Shown: one piece after another, positions 1 through 9,097 of the stretch
How positions within the stretch are numbered: position 1 is the first letter of the stretch
Layout of the letters: each line of letters opens with the position of its first letter
NCBI RefSeq assembly: GCF_024437655.1
Contig: NZ_JANBVF010000035.1
Span: forward strand, 1-52,930
DNA: 52,930 bases
Direction: 5' to 3'
DNA from: Chitinolyticbacter albus
Lineage (GTDB): Bacteria > Pseudomonadota > Gammaproteobacteria > Burkholderiales > Chitinibacteraceae
Notes under the pieces: model-generated
The model's input: only the letters and a program-made list of their open reading frames with translations
The model's database searches: none
Told to the model about the DNA's origin: nothing
Program-made: the position numbers and the translations under genes

Positions 1-482
1 TGAAGGCCGCCGCGAACGAAGCCAATAGCTGATGAATATCCATGCCTTTGCCGACACTAGCTGTCAGAGAACAGGCATGCTATCAAGCATCATGCTGTTC
101 GCCTAACCCAGGTGCGCCAGCATTCGACCAACCACGATAAACGGTAGGAACTCCCGGTCTGGCGAAGTGTGTGGCCAGGACCTTGTTCACCACACTGCTA
201 TGCCCATGTCACGCCATCTCAATCTCGAGCACGTGCTCCTGTTCATTCGGCTGCAGCAGCATGCTGCGCAAGCGCAGTGCAGTCTGGACGAACAATGCAG
301 TTGCTGGCGCAACGGGCACTGGCCGGCACCTGGTGTCGGCACTGTTATGACCCAAACCGGAAACGCTATCCCGATTGGAATCAGGCAGCTTATGCAGGTG
401 GGGTACAGCAATCTGCTCACTTGTGAGCAACCATTTTTGCACTGGTGATTACCCCCACTTGAATGCGTTCAGGGAGGAATGC
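1..482. other. Island segment with no confident gene
   Basis: Short overlapping ORFs occur on both strands (for example 169-426 plus), but none resembles a family I recognise. The 3' part of the 169-426 frame has a C-x-x-C pair (WCRHC) and could be the tail of a decayed gene. The last bases hold a strong ribosome-binding site (AGGGAGG at 471-477) serving the next gene. Confidence 0.4.
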
Positions 483-2453
483 ATGTACATCGAGAGCATG
501 ACCTTTTCGGGCTTCCGCTGCTTCGCTGCGGAGCCTGTCGCTGTGTCACTAAATCCGCAGTTAACCGCCGTAGTAGGCCCGAACGGCGCTGGCAAAACTG
601 CACTCCTGCAGGGACTCATCCGCATGTACGGGGCGACCAACGCTGAGCGGACGGTCACGCCGCAGGACTTCCATCTGCCTAAGGGTAGCGCTGCCGAGGA
701 CAAGACCAAGCAACTGTCCATCGATGTCGTACTGCGCTTGCCCGAACTAGCCGACGGCTCCGCGACGGCGGCTTCCGTGGCGCCGGTGTTTCGAAGATTG
801 CAGATCGCGACGCCGGGCAGTATCCCGGCATGCCGCATGCGCTTGGAGGCCCGCTGGGATGACGATGGCACGGCCGAAGGCAGCGTCACGCAAGAGCTGT
901 TCTGGATCTCTACGCTCGACACAGCAATCAAGGACGAGCAAAAGATACCGGTGGTCGCACCCGACCGTGGCTTAATCCGGGTCTACTACACCCCGGCAAA
1001 CCGCGACGCGCAGGCTCAGATCCGCGCCACGACGGGCGCTCTCGCTGCACGCCTGCTCAAGGCCATTGAATGGTCCAAGGGAACCGAGAAGGCAATCGAC
1101 AAGGCCAGTGAGGCCCTAGCCAAGGCCTTCGAGGGCGAAGGCGCGATCCAGGCCATCGCCGCCTCTCTGAAGGCCCGCTGGGAGGAACTGCACGACGGTG
1201 ACATCGACAAGGCGCCTGGCTTGAGCTTGATCAGCCGCCGCTTCGAGGACGTCGTCAGCCGCATCGGCGTCGTCTTTCGGCACGGACCGGCCGGGGAAGA
1301 CCGGGGCATCGACGCGTTGAGCGACGGCCAGCGATCGCTGTTTTATTTCGCCCTCGCTGCGTCGGTCTTCGAGCTGGAGCGCGACGCGGCGAATGGCAAG
1401 GTCAAGGGCTTCCTCCGCGAGGAGCTCAGCGCGCCCGTCCTGACGCTCTTCGCCATCGAAGAGCCAGAAAACCACCTGTCACCCTATTACTTGTCGCGCA
1501 TCCTCCAGCAGCTGCGCAAGCTCGTGACGGATTCGCCCGCGCAGGCCATCGTCAGCAGCCACTCGCCGTCAGTCGTGAGCCGCGTCCCGCCGGAAAGCGT
1601 CCGGTACTGCCGACTGGCCCGCGGCGCCTCGAAGGTCCAGGTCATACCCATGCCTGCGGACGGAACCGAGGCCGTCAAATTCGTGCGTAGCGCGATGCTG
1701 GCTTTCCCAGAGCTCTATTTCGCGCGCATGGTGATTCTGGTTGAGGGCGACTCCGAGCGCATCGTCCTGCCTAAGCTCGCCGAGGGGCTCAACTTGCCGC
1801 TTGATCCCTCCTTCGTGGCCATCGCACCTTTGGGTGGTCGACATGTGACGCATTTCTGGCGTCTGCTTTCAGGATTGGGTATTCCCTACGTGACGCTGCT
1901 AGATCTCGATCTGGGCCGCAATGGTGGCGGCTTTGGCCGGCTGAAAACCGCGTTCGCGAACCTCATTGAACTCGGCAGCGATCCTGGAGAGCTGCTGATG
2001 ACCGAAAGCGGCAAGCCTTTGACCAATGCAGAATTTGAGGGCATGCACACTTGGGTGGACCTCTCTCACCTTGATGGATGGGTGACCCATCTAGAGACTA
2101 AAAGCAACGTGTTCTTCTCCAGCCCGCTCGACCTGGACCTGGCAATGCTCGCCGCATTTCCAGCCGCTTACGAAAAGGTGATCGACGGTACCGGCCCGAG
2201 GATGACCAATGAGGCCGCAGCCGAGGTCGTCCTTGGCACAGGGGGAATGGGTGACAAGGCATATACCAAAGCGCGCGCCCCTTTCTTGAGCCACATGGCG
2301 AACTACCGCTACCACTTCCTAACGCATAGCAAGCCGGCCACCCATTTGCGCGCATTGACCTACATCGAAAATGCCGACCTTGCATTGAAGATGCCAGACG
2401 CGCTCAAGCGCCTGCTGAAGCATGTGGATTCCACCCTAAGTAGGCTGATCTGA
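483..2453 (+). CDS. OLD-family ATPase/TOPRIM nuclease (Gabija GajA-like)
   Basis: A 656-residue protein with an ABC/SMC-type ATPase domain followed by a TOPRIM nuclease domain. Walker A is GPNGAGKT (about residues 32-39), an LSDGQRS signature lies near 279, and the Walker B region FAIEEPENHLSP is near 326, followed by an SSHSP switch. The TOPRIM part has LVEGDSE (about 420) and the acidic LDLDLGRN (about 474), which would bind metal for DNA cleavage. The start at 483 is chosen because AGGGAGG lies five bases upstream; the longer upstream frame has no such support. One base separates it from the UvrD-like helicase gene, the arrangement of Gabija (GajA-GajB) and class 2 OLD systems. It probably senses or cleaves invading DNA. 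It is longer than the classical GajA (under 600 residues), so the exact subtype is uncertain. Confidence 0.85.
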   Translation: MYIESMTFSGFRCFAAEPVAVSLNPQLTAVVGPNGAGKTALLQGLIRMYGATNAERTVTPQDFHLPKGSAAEDKTKQLSIDVVLRLPELADGSATAASVAPVFRRLQIATPGSIPACRMRLEARWDDDGTAEGSVTQELFWISTLDTAIKDEQKIPVVAPDRGLIRVYYTPANRDAQAQIRATTGALAARLLKAIEWSKGTEKAIDKASEALAKAFEGEGAIQAIAASLKARWEELHDGDIDKAPGLSLISRRFEDVVSRIGVVFRHGPAGEDRGIDALSDGQRSLFYFALAASVFELERDAANGKVKGFLREELSAPVLTLFAIEEPENHLSPYYLSRILQQLRKLVTDSPAQAIVSSHSPSVVSRVPPESVRYCRLARGASKVQVIPMPADGTEAVKFVRSAMLAFPELYFARMVILVEGDSERIVLPKLAEGLNLPLDPSFVAIAPLGGRHVTHFWRLLSGLGIPYVTLLDLDLGRNGGGFGRLKTAFANLIELGSDPGELLMTESGKPLTNAEFEGMHTWVDLSHLDGWVTHLETKSNVFFSSPLDLDLAMLAAFPAAYEKVIDGTGPRMTNEAAAEVVLGTGGMGDKAYTKARAPFLSHMANYRYHFLTHSKPATHLRALTYIENADLALKMPDALKRLLKHVDSTLSRLI

Positions 2454-2454
2454 G

Positions 2455-4353
2455 ATGAGCCTGCCACCTCGCCGCGTTGCCGAGGATCTGTGGCTGCCTG
2501 TCGGCATAGAGCAACTGGAGGCCAACGCGCTCACCGTGGTCCGGTCGACTGATCACCACTCGGTGATCGCGGGTCCTGGCGCGGGGAAGACTGAGCTGCT
2601 GGCGCAAAGGGCAGCTTTCCTACTGCAGACCGGGCACTGTGCGTCGCCGCGGCGAATCCTGGCCATCAGCTTCAAGCGCGACGCCGCGCGCAACCTGGCA
2701 GAGCGCGTAGCCGAGCGCTGCCAGCCGGATCAGGCAGCCCGCTTTGATTCGATGACGTTCGACGCCTTTGCGAAGAGCCTCCTCGACCGATTTGGACAGG
2801 CACTTCCGGATTGTTGGAGGCCGAGTCCGGACTACGAAATCTTGATGCTTAAAACCAAGGACTGGGGAAACCATCTAAGGCTGGTACGGACTGCGCCCGG
2901 CCGCGTTGGTAGTGCAGCGGACATTGAGAATCTCGCCGCTGAGTTCTTCGAACGCGACTGGGTGGTCGCACGACCGCTGCCGGAGGTCGATGGGGCAATC
3001 GCTTCGCCGGGTGAGTGGGCGGCGCGAGAGTTCTGGCGCAGAAAGCTAAAGTCACCGAGCAGCCTCACGTTTCCAATGATCGGGCGCCTTGTAGAGCTCA
3101 TCGTACGGCTAAATCCAATGGCGAGGGCGGCACTTTGCCTGACCTATTCGCACGTGTTCCTGGATGAGTTCCAGGACACCACTCAGGTCCAGTACGACCT
3201 GATGCGGACCATCTTCCTGGGAAGCAATGCGGTACTCACAGCAGTGGGAGACAACAAACAGCAGATCATGCGCTTCGCCCTGGCCATGAAAGATCCGTTC
3301 AAGGCCTTCGAAGCGGATTTCGGGGCGATGCGCACGTTGCTTGCAAACAACTATCGTTCGTCGCCGGAGCTTGTTCGCATCCAGCATGTTCTTGCTCAGG
3401 CCCTGGATGTCAAAGCGGTCGCTCCAGTGTCGAAACGAGCAACCTCGATCAATGGCGACTGCTGCGCAGTACTGGATTTCCCAAGTATCAAGGCAGAGGC
3501 GGACTACATCGCGTCCTTCATCGCCAACGAGGTGGAAAATTTGACGACGCAGCCTCGCGACTACTGCCTCCTGGTGCGCCAGCTCGCCGACAACTATGCC
3601 AAGGCGCTCGTTCCCAGCTTTGCCAGCTATGGCATCAAGCTGCGTAATGAATCAGGCTACGCCGCCCCTGGGTTGATGCTGCAGGAGCTGTTGACTGAGG
3701 AGGTGTCGCAACTCGTCATCCAGATTCTGAAGCTTGCGGCCGGCGTCGATGCAGCAACAGCTTGGACACTATCGCTGCGAGCTTATCTGGACCTCCACAG
3801 CATTCACGACCTGACCAGTACCTCCCGCGAGAAGCTGTCGCGCGCCCTTGACGACTTTGCGACAGATCTCGCAGCTCGGTATCCCAAGCCACCGTCTTCC
3901 AAGAACGACGCCGAGGTCGTGGTGGCCGCCGTGATCGACTTCTTGGGGGAGGATCGCATCGTCGCGTGGCATCCCTCCTATGCGCAGGGTAATTGGTTTA
4001 GCACCGTCGAGGACGGCATAGCCGCGCACCTCTTTTCCAGTTCTGCGGGAACGACGAGTTGGGTTGAGGCGCTTTCCACCTATGAAGGGAGAGACTCTGT
4101 GCCCTTAATGACCCTTCACAAGAGCAAGGGCCTGGAGTTTCACACTGTGCTCTTAATCGGGCTTGATGACGAAGCGTGGTGGAGCTACAAGCAAGACGTG
4201 GACGAAGCGACGTCATGCTTCTTCGTGGCCTTCAGTCGCGCAAAGCAGAGGGTTGCCTTCACCTATTGCTCCTTGCGCGGCGCCCGCAACTTGATTGCGC
4301 CGCTGTATCGGCTTCTTGCAAAGGCCGGAGTGAAAACCTTTACGATGACGTAG
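2455..4353 (+). CDS. UvrD/Rep-like superfamily 1 helicase (Gabija GajB-like)
   Basis: A 632-residue SF1 helicase. The visible motifs are Walker A AGPGAGKT (about 39-46), motif II LDEFQDT (about 237), motif III GDNKQQIMRF (about 265), motif IV NNYRSS (about 299), motif V LHKSKGLEF (about 554) and motif VI VAFSRAKQR (about 592). It starts one base after the stop of the OLD nuclease gene, so the two are almost certainly co-translated and act together in defence. It is longer than the small GajB of the prototype system. Motif III is unusual, with QQ in place of the common Q-S/A-I-Y and no following R-G. A general repair helicase is less likely, given the island setting and nuclease partner. Confidence 0.85.
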   Translation: MSLPPRRVAEDLWLPVGIEQLEANALTVVRSTDHHSVIAGPGAGKTELLAQRAAFLLQTGHCASPRRILAISFKRDAARNLAERVAERCQPDQAARFDSMTFDAFAKSLLDRFGQALPDCWRPSPDYEILMLKTKDWGNHLRLVRTAPGRVGSAADIENLAAEFFERDWVVARPLPEVDGAIASPGEWAAREFWRRKLKSPSSLTFPMIGRLVELIVRLNPMARAALCLTYSHVFLDEFQDTTQVQYDLMRTIFLGSNAVLTAVGDNKQQIMRFALAMKDPFKAFEADFGAMRTLLANNYRSSPELVRIQHVLAQALDVKAVAPVSKRATSINGDCCAVLDFPSIKAEADYIASFIANEVENLTTQPRDYCLLVRQLADNYAKALVPSFASYGIKLRNESGYAAPGLMLQELLTEEVSQLVIQILKLAAGVDAATAWTLSLRAYLDLHSIHDLTSTSREKLSRALDDFATDLAARYPKPPSSKNDAEVVVAAVIDFLGEDRIVAWHPSYAQGNWFSTVEDGIAAHLFSSSAGTTSWVEALSTYEGRDSVPLMTLHKSKGLEFHTVLLIGLDDEAWWSYKQDVDEATSCFFVAFSRAKQRVAFTYCSLRGARNLIAPLYRLLAKAGVKTFTMT

Positions 4354-4482
4354 CTAACACCGGCATGCGCCGCGATGTTAGGTATGCAGCCTAGACGGTG
4401 CGTAGGACGACCGAGCGTGGTCGCCCGCTACCTCTGCAAAGCGGGCATTGGTCATCACGAAGTAAGCGGCAGGAGTGGGTCG

Positions 4483-4522
4483 AAAGCGGCCATCTGGTGC
4501 TGACATGATGATTGGCCGCTTT
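4483..4522. repeat. 10-bp perfect inverted repeat
   Basis: AAAGCGGCCA (4483-4492) and TGGCCGCTTT (4513-4522) are exact reverse complements separated by 20 bases. The right arm runs into TTTGGCCGATAG, which recurs at 8192. It lies in the gene-poor stretch after the helicase gene and could be a relic of a mobile-element end or a transcript hairpin; there is no T-run. Confidence 0.5.
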
Positions 4523-4613
4523 GGCCGATAGCCTCACCAACCGTCGCTCAAATGACCGGCGGACCTGGGCGGCAACCAATGGCGATCACCAGCGGCGGCA
4601 TTTGACTGAAACT

Positions 4614-4649
4614 GGTCAAATTCGACCGGTGCGAGTGGTCGAATTGACC
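4614..4649. repeat. Near-perfect inverted repeat, possible transposon-end relic
   Basis: GGTCAAATTCGACC (4614-4627) pairs with GGTCGAATTGACC (4637-4649), differing by one extra A. Repeated GGTCAA/TTGACC units of this style occur near the ends of some IS21-like elements, from memory and not checked. No istA or istB gene is present here, so this is at most a remnant. Confidence 0.4.
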
Positions 4650-4689
4650 GGAATCCGGAGCCAGCGGCGACACCTCACACATCAAGTAG

Positions 4690-5010
4690 GACTTGCTGGA
4701 GTTGGCGCCAGCCAATCTCAGCCCCACCACCGCGACTGGCTCTCCGGTGAGGGAGTGACTCTGGCCCAGAAGTGCTGCCCCCAATGCCGCGATGAGCGCT
4801 TGGTGAGGATGGTCTGGATGCTCCGAACAGGACAACGCCAACGTTGCCAAACCTCTTTCCGCAGCGGCCGGCAGCAAGTCCTGGGTGAGATATTCGGTCT
4901 TCCCAATCCCCTGCGGGCCCCGAAACGCCAAACGCGTAATGCCAGCGTCCACCATGGCGGCAAACCGGACAGGGCTGTAGTTGTTGAGCCTGCGACATCA
5001 GGTGACGTGA
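4690..5010 (-). pseudogene. Decayed P-loop ATPase fragment
   Basis: The minus-strand frame starting at 4955 contains a clear P-loop (FRGPQGIGKTEYL). The same frame reads upstream through NNYSPVRFAAMVDAGI, with no start codon before a stop; a start (MSQAQQ) exists only in a neighbouring frame, which points to a frameshift near 4988. After about 4690 the translation loses any protein-like character and runs into the inverted-repeat region. Only the ATPase N-terminus survives. The family is not recognised beyond AAA/STAND-like P-loop. It may be part of a lost defence or transposition module. Confidence 0.5.
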
Positions 5011-5053
5011 GTAGACTGTCCAAGATGTTTCATCAGTGGCGGCCCGACGATGA

Positions 5054-5794
5054 TTATTCTAGCCGAGCTGCCTGCGCCGCAGCGTGACCTGCCAGTGACG
5101 TCACGAAGGTCTTGAAGCTCGTCATGTCGGACAACCCGTTGTACTCGCCCGTCGTAGCGCCGCTGCGCGGCGATGTCATGAGCGCCGCCGTGGTGTAAAG
5201 CTGTTCTTTGATCAGGCGCTGGCAGAGGATGTCGTAGCGCTGCTGGTACGACGCTCCCTGAAACTCCTTAAAAACCGGAAAATGTGGGGAGGCGTCGCGA
5301 ACCGGACGGCGTGATGCCGTTTCGTCCTCCACCAGCATCATCCAGCCGACAAAGGGCTTCGGCTGCTTTCCAAAGGCCTCTTCACGATACGCGGTCCAGA
5401 GGTCGTGTGCCGTGCCGATGGCTTCCTCAGTGCGGTTGTTGAAGTTATTGCCAAAGGAGGGGCCAACCTGGCTCTTCAGTTCGATGGCGGCAATCAGCTC
5501 GCCCTTGTCCACGACCAGCAAATCCCAGAGCTTCGTGGGGCGGAAGTATCCGGGTAACGTCAGGACGGCACGTTCCTGATAGATCTTTGCGTGAGCAAGG
5601 CCGTTCGCCTTGATAATGTCGATGATCAGCGAGACGAACCCGTCCATGTTCTTGCCACTGGTCACGCCGGCCCGCTCGCCTTGGTCGGACCTCCCCGACT
5701 CAATCTGCTTCTGCTTTGCCTTTTCTCTGTTGCCCCAGAACGCCATGACCGCTTCCTGTGCCTTGCGTTCGTAATCGACCAAATCAAGTGCCAT
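5054..5794 (-). CDS. PaeR7I/XhoI-type type II restriction endonuclease
   Basis: A 246-residue protein, the same length as PaeR7I, whose family cuts CTCGAG. The catalytic PD-(D/E)xK-like core appears as [11 protein letters not shown] followed by AAIELKS: Asp91 and Glu105-x-Lys107 are the likely metal and catalytic residues. The N-terminus ([13 protein letters not shown]) and the [12 protein letters not shown] block are also conserved in the damaged second copy just upstream. It lies downstream of that copy and the methyltransferase on the same strand, so it is probably transcribed with them. The frame is intact and the enzyme is likely active. Recognition of CTCGAG is inferred from the family. 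Confidence 0.88.
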   Translation of the reverse strand: MALDLVDYERKAQEAVMAFWGNREKAKQKQIESGRSDQGERAGVTSGKNMDGFVSLIIDIIKANGLAHAKIYQERAVLTLPGYFRPTKLWDLLVVDKGELIAAIELKSQVGPSFGNNFNNRTEEAIGTAHDLWTAYREEAFGKQPKPFVGWMMLVEDETASRRPVRDASPHFPVFKEFQGASYQQRYDILCQRLIKEQLYTTAALMTSPRSGATTGEYNGLSDMTSFKTFVTSLAGHAAAQAARLE

Positions 5795-5828
5795 TCTTCT
5801 TCACCATTTTCTTGTAAAGCTGCTTTGT

Positions 5829-6288
5829 CTAGTTGTTCAGATAGCCAAGGAACGGTGCAGGTACGCTTTTATCAAATCGATTTTCCCGGAAGGCCGTCCA
5901 GATGTCTTGGGCGCTGCCAAGCGCCTCTTCAACGCGGTTGTTGAAGTTGTTCTGATCGACTTGCCAGCGTGCGACTTGAAGTCCATCGCGAGGACCAGTT
6001 GCCCCTCGGAGACAACAATGAGGTCCCACTTCTTGGTCGAGCGGAATGGCCGGGCAGCTCCAGGGCCGTTCGGATCCGCACGTCGATGCGCTTCAGGCCT
6101 GCTTCGCAGAGGATGTCTGCAATGAGGACCTCGAGCGCCCCAATTTGCGTCCCGCCGGTTACCTCGCCGCGCGTACCCGCGTCGATCTTGCCGGACTCAA
6201 CCTGCTTCTGCTTGTTCTTGGCTCTGACGTCCCAATAGCTTTGGACGGCATCCTGCAAACGCGTGTTGATATCAATCTTGCTGGTCAA
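5829..6288 (-). pseudogene. Frameshifted, truncated second PaeR7I-type endonuclease
   Basis: This is a paralogue of the endonuclease at 5054-5794. It opens in frame ([15 protein letters not shown], then KNKQKQVESGKID, matching [13 protein letters not shown]). It loses frame at about 6045 (apparently one missing T), continues as [17 protein letters not shown] and [10 protein letters not shown], then shifts again near 5951-5956 into [18 protein letters not shown]. It stops at FLGYLNN, so about the last 90 residues are missing. Both frameshifts lie around the catalytic region. Its start overlaps the methyltransferase stop by 17 bases, so it was probably the original partner of the methyltransferase. 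Sequencing error could explain one shift but not two plus the truncation. Confidence 0.8.
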
Positions 6289-7999
6289 CGGATCCCCCGA
6301 GGGCGGCTTTTTCCTCTGCGGTCAGTCCATAGAGCTTGAACGCGGCGCGATTGCAGGCAGCGAGGTCCTGCATCTCCGCTGCTGTCTTCAACTCGCGGCG
6401 AAGATTGGCGGGAACATCCTTCCAGCGCGGCACACGGATGCGCCGCAGGTATTGCGCCTGAAAACGCAGAAAACCGCCGCGCATCTTCGTCGAGTAAGTT
6501 GCTATGAACAGGCGGGCAATGGCCGAGAGCAACACGGCCTGCAGTGAGCGCAGGTCCCATTCATCGGACGTGATGAAATACAGATTGTGATGAGGATAGA
6601 GTCTGCCGTCCTCATAGACGATGTGCGATTCACCCTTGATGTCCGGGACCAGCAGTTTCGGTTTCCTGGTCAGCGAGGGCGTGATGCGGTCAATTGTGCG
6701 ATACCAGTTGACCGGAGTCTTCTTCGCGCAATGGCGAGCTGCGATCTCTTCCTTGTGTGCCTCCAGATAGCGCTTGAGGCGCGGGTAGTCGGCGAGATCA
6801 ACAAGCCCGCCGCCAGTGGCGAAGGGGTTGATGACGCCATAGCCGCGCCATTCAACCGTGCCGCTCATGATGTCTCGCGTCATTACCAGCGGCTCTTTGC
6901 GATCGTCCTCGACGTCCAAAGCGTTAAATTGACCGATGAATGCTCGGTCAGCACCCGTCGCGACGCCGATACCAACCTTGCATCCGGCCTCTTCGATGGC
7001 GGGAAAGTCGCGCTCCAGGCGACGAACGATGGCAAGCTGGTCAGGCGACTCCAAAAGCCAGGGTTCGGAGCCCGCCGTCACGCCCGCGAGCTCACGCACC
7101 TCTCCGTGGTCCTTTGGCAACTTCTTCGCCGTGAGAAGGCCAGCGAGGTTGGTCAGTGCCGCGCGGTCGATCGCGGGTCGATGCGCAAGGCGCGTGACAC
7201 CGGACTTTTCCCGCGTGATGACAGTAATCGCGGGATAGGCAGTGACCTCCACGTGAAAGGCCGGAGTGTCCGTCATATCCACGTGCACCTTCAGGTGATA
7301 TCCCTTGTCGACGAGTGCGCGTAGCGGCCCGCCATAGCGGTTCTTCATCCAACGGTCTGCGCAGATGAAGCCGAGCGCGCCGCCCTTCTTCAGAAGACCC
7401 AGCGAACGTTCGATGAATGGGATGTAGAGATCCGCCCGGTCATACATAGTCGTGTAACGGCTGCGGTACTCCGCCAGGAGCGCCGCCGGAATCATCTCTT
7501 GACGGACATAAGGTGGGTTTCCGATCACCATATCGAACGCATCGGGGAGAGGCGTTAGCAGGAAATCCCCGTGCAGCAGCCACGCATCGGCAATTGCGCT
7601 TGCCACGCTCACAGCGATGCCGGCGTCAGCAATCCTAGCGACGACGGCGGCACGGGTGTGGCTGAACGTGTCGCGGTGGAGCTCGACTGCGCGGATACAG
7701 CCTCCGAGCGTTTCAAGCGGGTGCGTTGTCTTGCCATGCGCCTTCCAGGCGCACAGCAGACGGTCGATGACGGGCAGCAGAAAGTCCCCATCACCAAATG
7801 AAGGCTCGAGGAGGGACAACTTGTGCAGGGGCTGGTCGATCGTGTAGCCGACTAGATCGAGAATGAATTCAACTACCTCACGGCGCGTAAAGATCGCGCC
7901 GCGTTCTTCAATGCCGCCAGCGTGCGCGAGCTCTCCCACGGCTGCCATCACGGGGCAGACGTCGGGCAGTGAAGGCTGGCGCAGAAGGAGTTCGTTCAT
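6272..7999 (-). CDS. N6-adenine DNA methyltransferase of a PaeR7I/XhoI-type system
   Basis: A 575-residue class I adenine methyltransferase. The N-terminal [19 protein letters not shown] resembles motif [12 protein letters not shown] (64-74) is motif I for S-adenosylmethionine, and NPPYV (161-165) is the catalytic motif IV of N6-adenine enzymes. The long C-terminal half is the probable target-recognition region. It is the first gene of the restriction module on the minus strand and would protect host CTCGAG sites from the endonuclease downstream. It is close to the size of M.PaeR7I (about 530 residues). The start at 7999 gives the full conserved N-terminus, but no strong ribosome-binding site precedes it. 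Confidence 0.88.
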   Translation of the reverse strand: MNELLLRQPSLPDVCPVMAAVGELAHAGGIEERGAIFTRREVVEFILDLVGYTIDQPLHKLSLLEPSFGDGDFLLPVIDRLLCAWKAHGKTTHPLETLGGCIRAVELHRDTFSHTRAAVVARIADAGIAVSVASAIADAWLLHGDFLLTPLPDAFDMVIGNPPYVRQEMIPAALLAEYRSRYTTMYDRADLYIPFIERSLGLLKKGGALGFICADRWMKNRYGGPLRALVDKGYHLKVHVDMTDTPAFHVEVTAYPAITVITREKSGVTRLAHRPAIDRAALTNLAGLLTAKKLPKDHGEVRELAGVTAGSEPWLLESPDQLAIVRRLERDFPAIEEAGCKVGIGVATGADRAFIGQFNALDVEDDRKEPLVMTRDIMSGTVEWRGYGVINPFATGGGLVDLADYPRLKRYLEAHKEEIAARHCAKKTPVNWYRTIDRITPSLTRKPKLLVPDIKGESHIVYEDGRLYPHHNLYFITSDEWDLRSLQAVLLSAIARLFIATYSTKMRGGFLRFQAQYLRRIRVPRWKDVPANLRRELKTAAEMQDLAACNRAAFKLYGLTAEEKAALGGSVDQQD

Positions 8000-8425
8000 G
8001 GGGCGTCTGTTGCGGAGGATTTTAGGATTGATGGTAAATCGTGGTGACTAGTTCTTACTTGTCTTTCGGACGAAATCCCAACGGCGGACGAGGCCGACAA
8101 CCTGTGCATTCATGCAGCGGAGAGGCGGCGCGCACACAAATGACCTAGGCCGAGGAGCGGCAGATCCGGCCCACCCCGTCTAACTTCTGCTTTTGGCCGA
8201 TAGTAGCCATTCTACGCATGTAAATGACTGGGCACTTTGGCCGAGTTGCAGTCAAAAAGATGATGATCAGTTAACCCATCGCCTGCTCATGAGTGAACCG
8301 CGAGGTGGTCACAAGTGATCAGAGCAGGTGGTCATGTCGGTGCGAATCCACGTTCATCCGTTCGGTACTCATCTGTAACTGCGCCTTCCGCTCGTTCAGA
8401 CTCCATTGCATCAAGCCCGTTCTCG
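8000..8425. other. Intergenic spacer between restriction module and gmtX
   Basis: No convincing gene. It should contain the promoter of the methyltransferase gene (minus strand). It carries a direct repeat AGGTGGTCA near 8301 and 8325 and two TTTGGCCGA copies described separately. A roughly 30-codon minus-strand ORF directly downstream of gmtX is too short to support. Confidence 0.5.
8192..8244 (+). repeat. TTTGGCCGA direct repeats shared with 4520-4531
   Basis: TTTGGCCGATAG occurs exactly at 8192-8203 and at 4520-4531, and the shorter TTTGGCCGA again at 8236-8244. The 12-mers bracket the ATPase remnant and the restriction-modification genes. They may mark module boundaries from past recombination. 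Chance occurrence of a 12-mer in 13 kb is unlikely but possible given GGCC-rich composition. Confidence 0.45.
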
Positions 8426-9097
8426 CTAGCACCGATCTGTTTCGCCAATGCTCCCGGATGCCTCACCGTCGCCGATGATCTTTCGGATTGCCGTGACATA
8501 CCCAGGCTTGAAGATCACCCGACCGGCCTCGTTGCGGACGCGCCCCTCAGCGTCCGTCGTCCAGCCTTCATCCTGTAGTAAGCGATCACTGATGGCGTGG
8601 CGCAACGCCTCAACCTCGGAGGGATAGAGGCCCATCGATGCGGGAAGTATCTGCACTGTCTCTCGCGACTCGACTCCTCTTGGGCGCATGTCGATCACCC
8701 GGTTCCCTTCGGCCTTGAGCAGTGTGATTTCCCGGCGCATCTGCCTGTTCTCGGCCAGAATGCCATTCATCATCGAACGCAGCGCCGGATTCTCGATTTT
8801 GTCGATCAGCGCTGCGTAGGGGTTCTCGCTGACCTGGCGCACCTTGCGGGTGACGCCCCCTGTATGCTCGGCCCAGGCTTTGATCAGCCCCTTGTAATCA
8901 TCACCCGTCTTGTTGTGGATCGCGCCCTTGCTGGGGCCGCCCCGGTCCTCCGCAATGCGGGCGATGGTTGCCACGGAGAAGTCGCGGCTGCGGCGCTCGT
9001 ACTGTTCCCTGCAGACCTCGTAGATCAGGTCGAGGGTCTTCTGCTTGCGCGGCGTAGCGGTTTTCTTGAGCTGGTCCAGCAGGTCGTCAGGATGCAT
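8426..9097 (-). CDS. gmtX: Gamma-mobile-trio protein GmtX
   Basis: A 223-residue protein. The N-terminus (DLLDQLKKTATPRKQKTLDLIYEVC, seen in two parts) and FSVATIARIAEDRGGPSKGA look like a winged-helix DNA-binding domain. The stretch around LRSMMNGILAENRQMRREI is a probable coiled coil. The start at 9097 (MHPDD) is preferred because it limits the overlap with gmtZ to 11 bases; the frame could extend to 9154. It is the last gene of the trio operon. The name rests on its position after gmtY and gmtZ and overall resemblance. Its biochemical role is not known; the wHTH-like part suggests DNA binding at the element ends or regulation. Confidence 0.7.
   Translation of the reverse strand: MHPDDLLDQLKKTATPRKQKTLDLIYEVCREQYERRSRDFSVATIARIAEDRGGPSKGAIHNKTGDDYKGLIKAWAEHTGGVTRKVRQVSENPYAALIDKIENPALRSMMNGILAENRQMRREITLLKAEGNRVIDMRPRGVESRETVQILPASMGLYPSEVEALRHAISDRLLQDEGWTTDAEGRVRNEAGRVIFKPGYVTAIRKIIGDGEASGSIGETDRC

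Noticed and set aside
4512-5087. 191-codon plus-strand ORF
   Set aside because: Runs through the inverted repeats and antisense to the P-loop fragment; no protein-like pattern.
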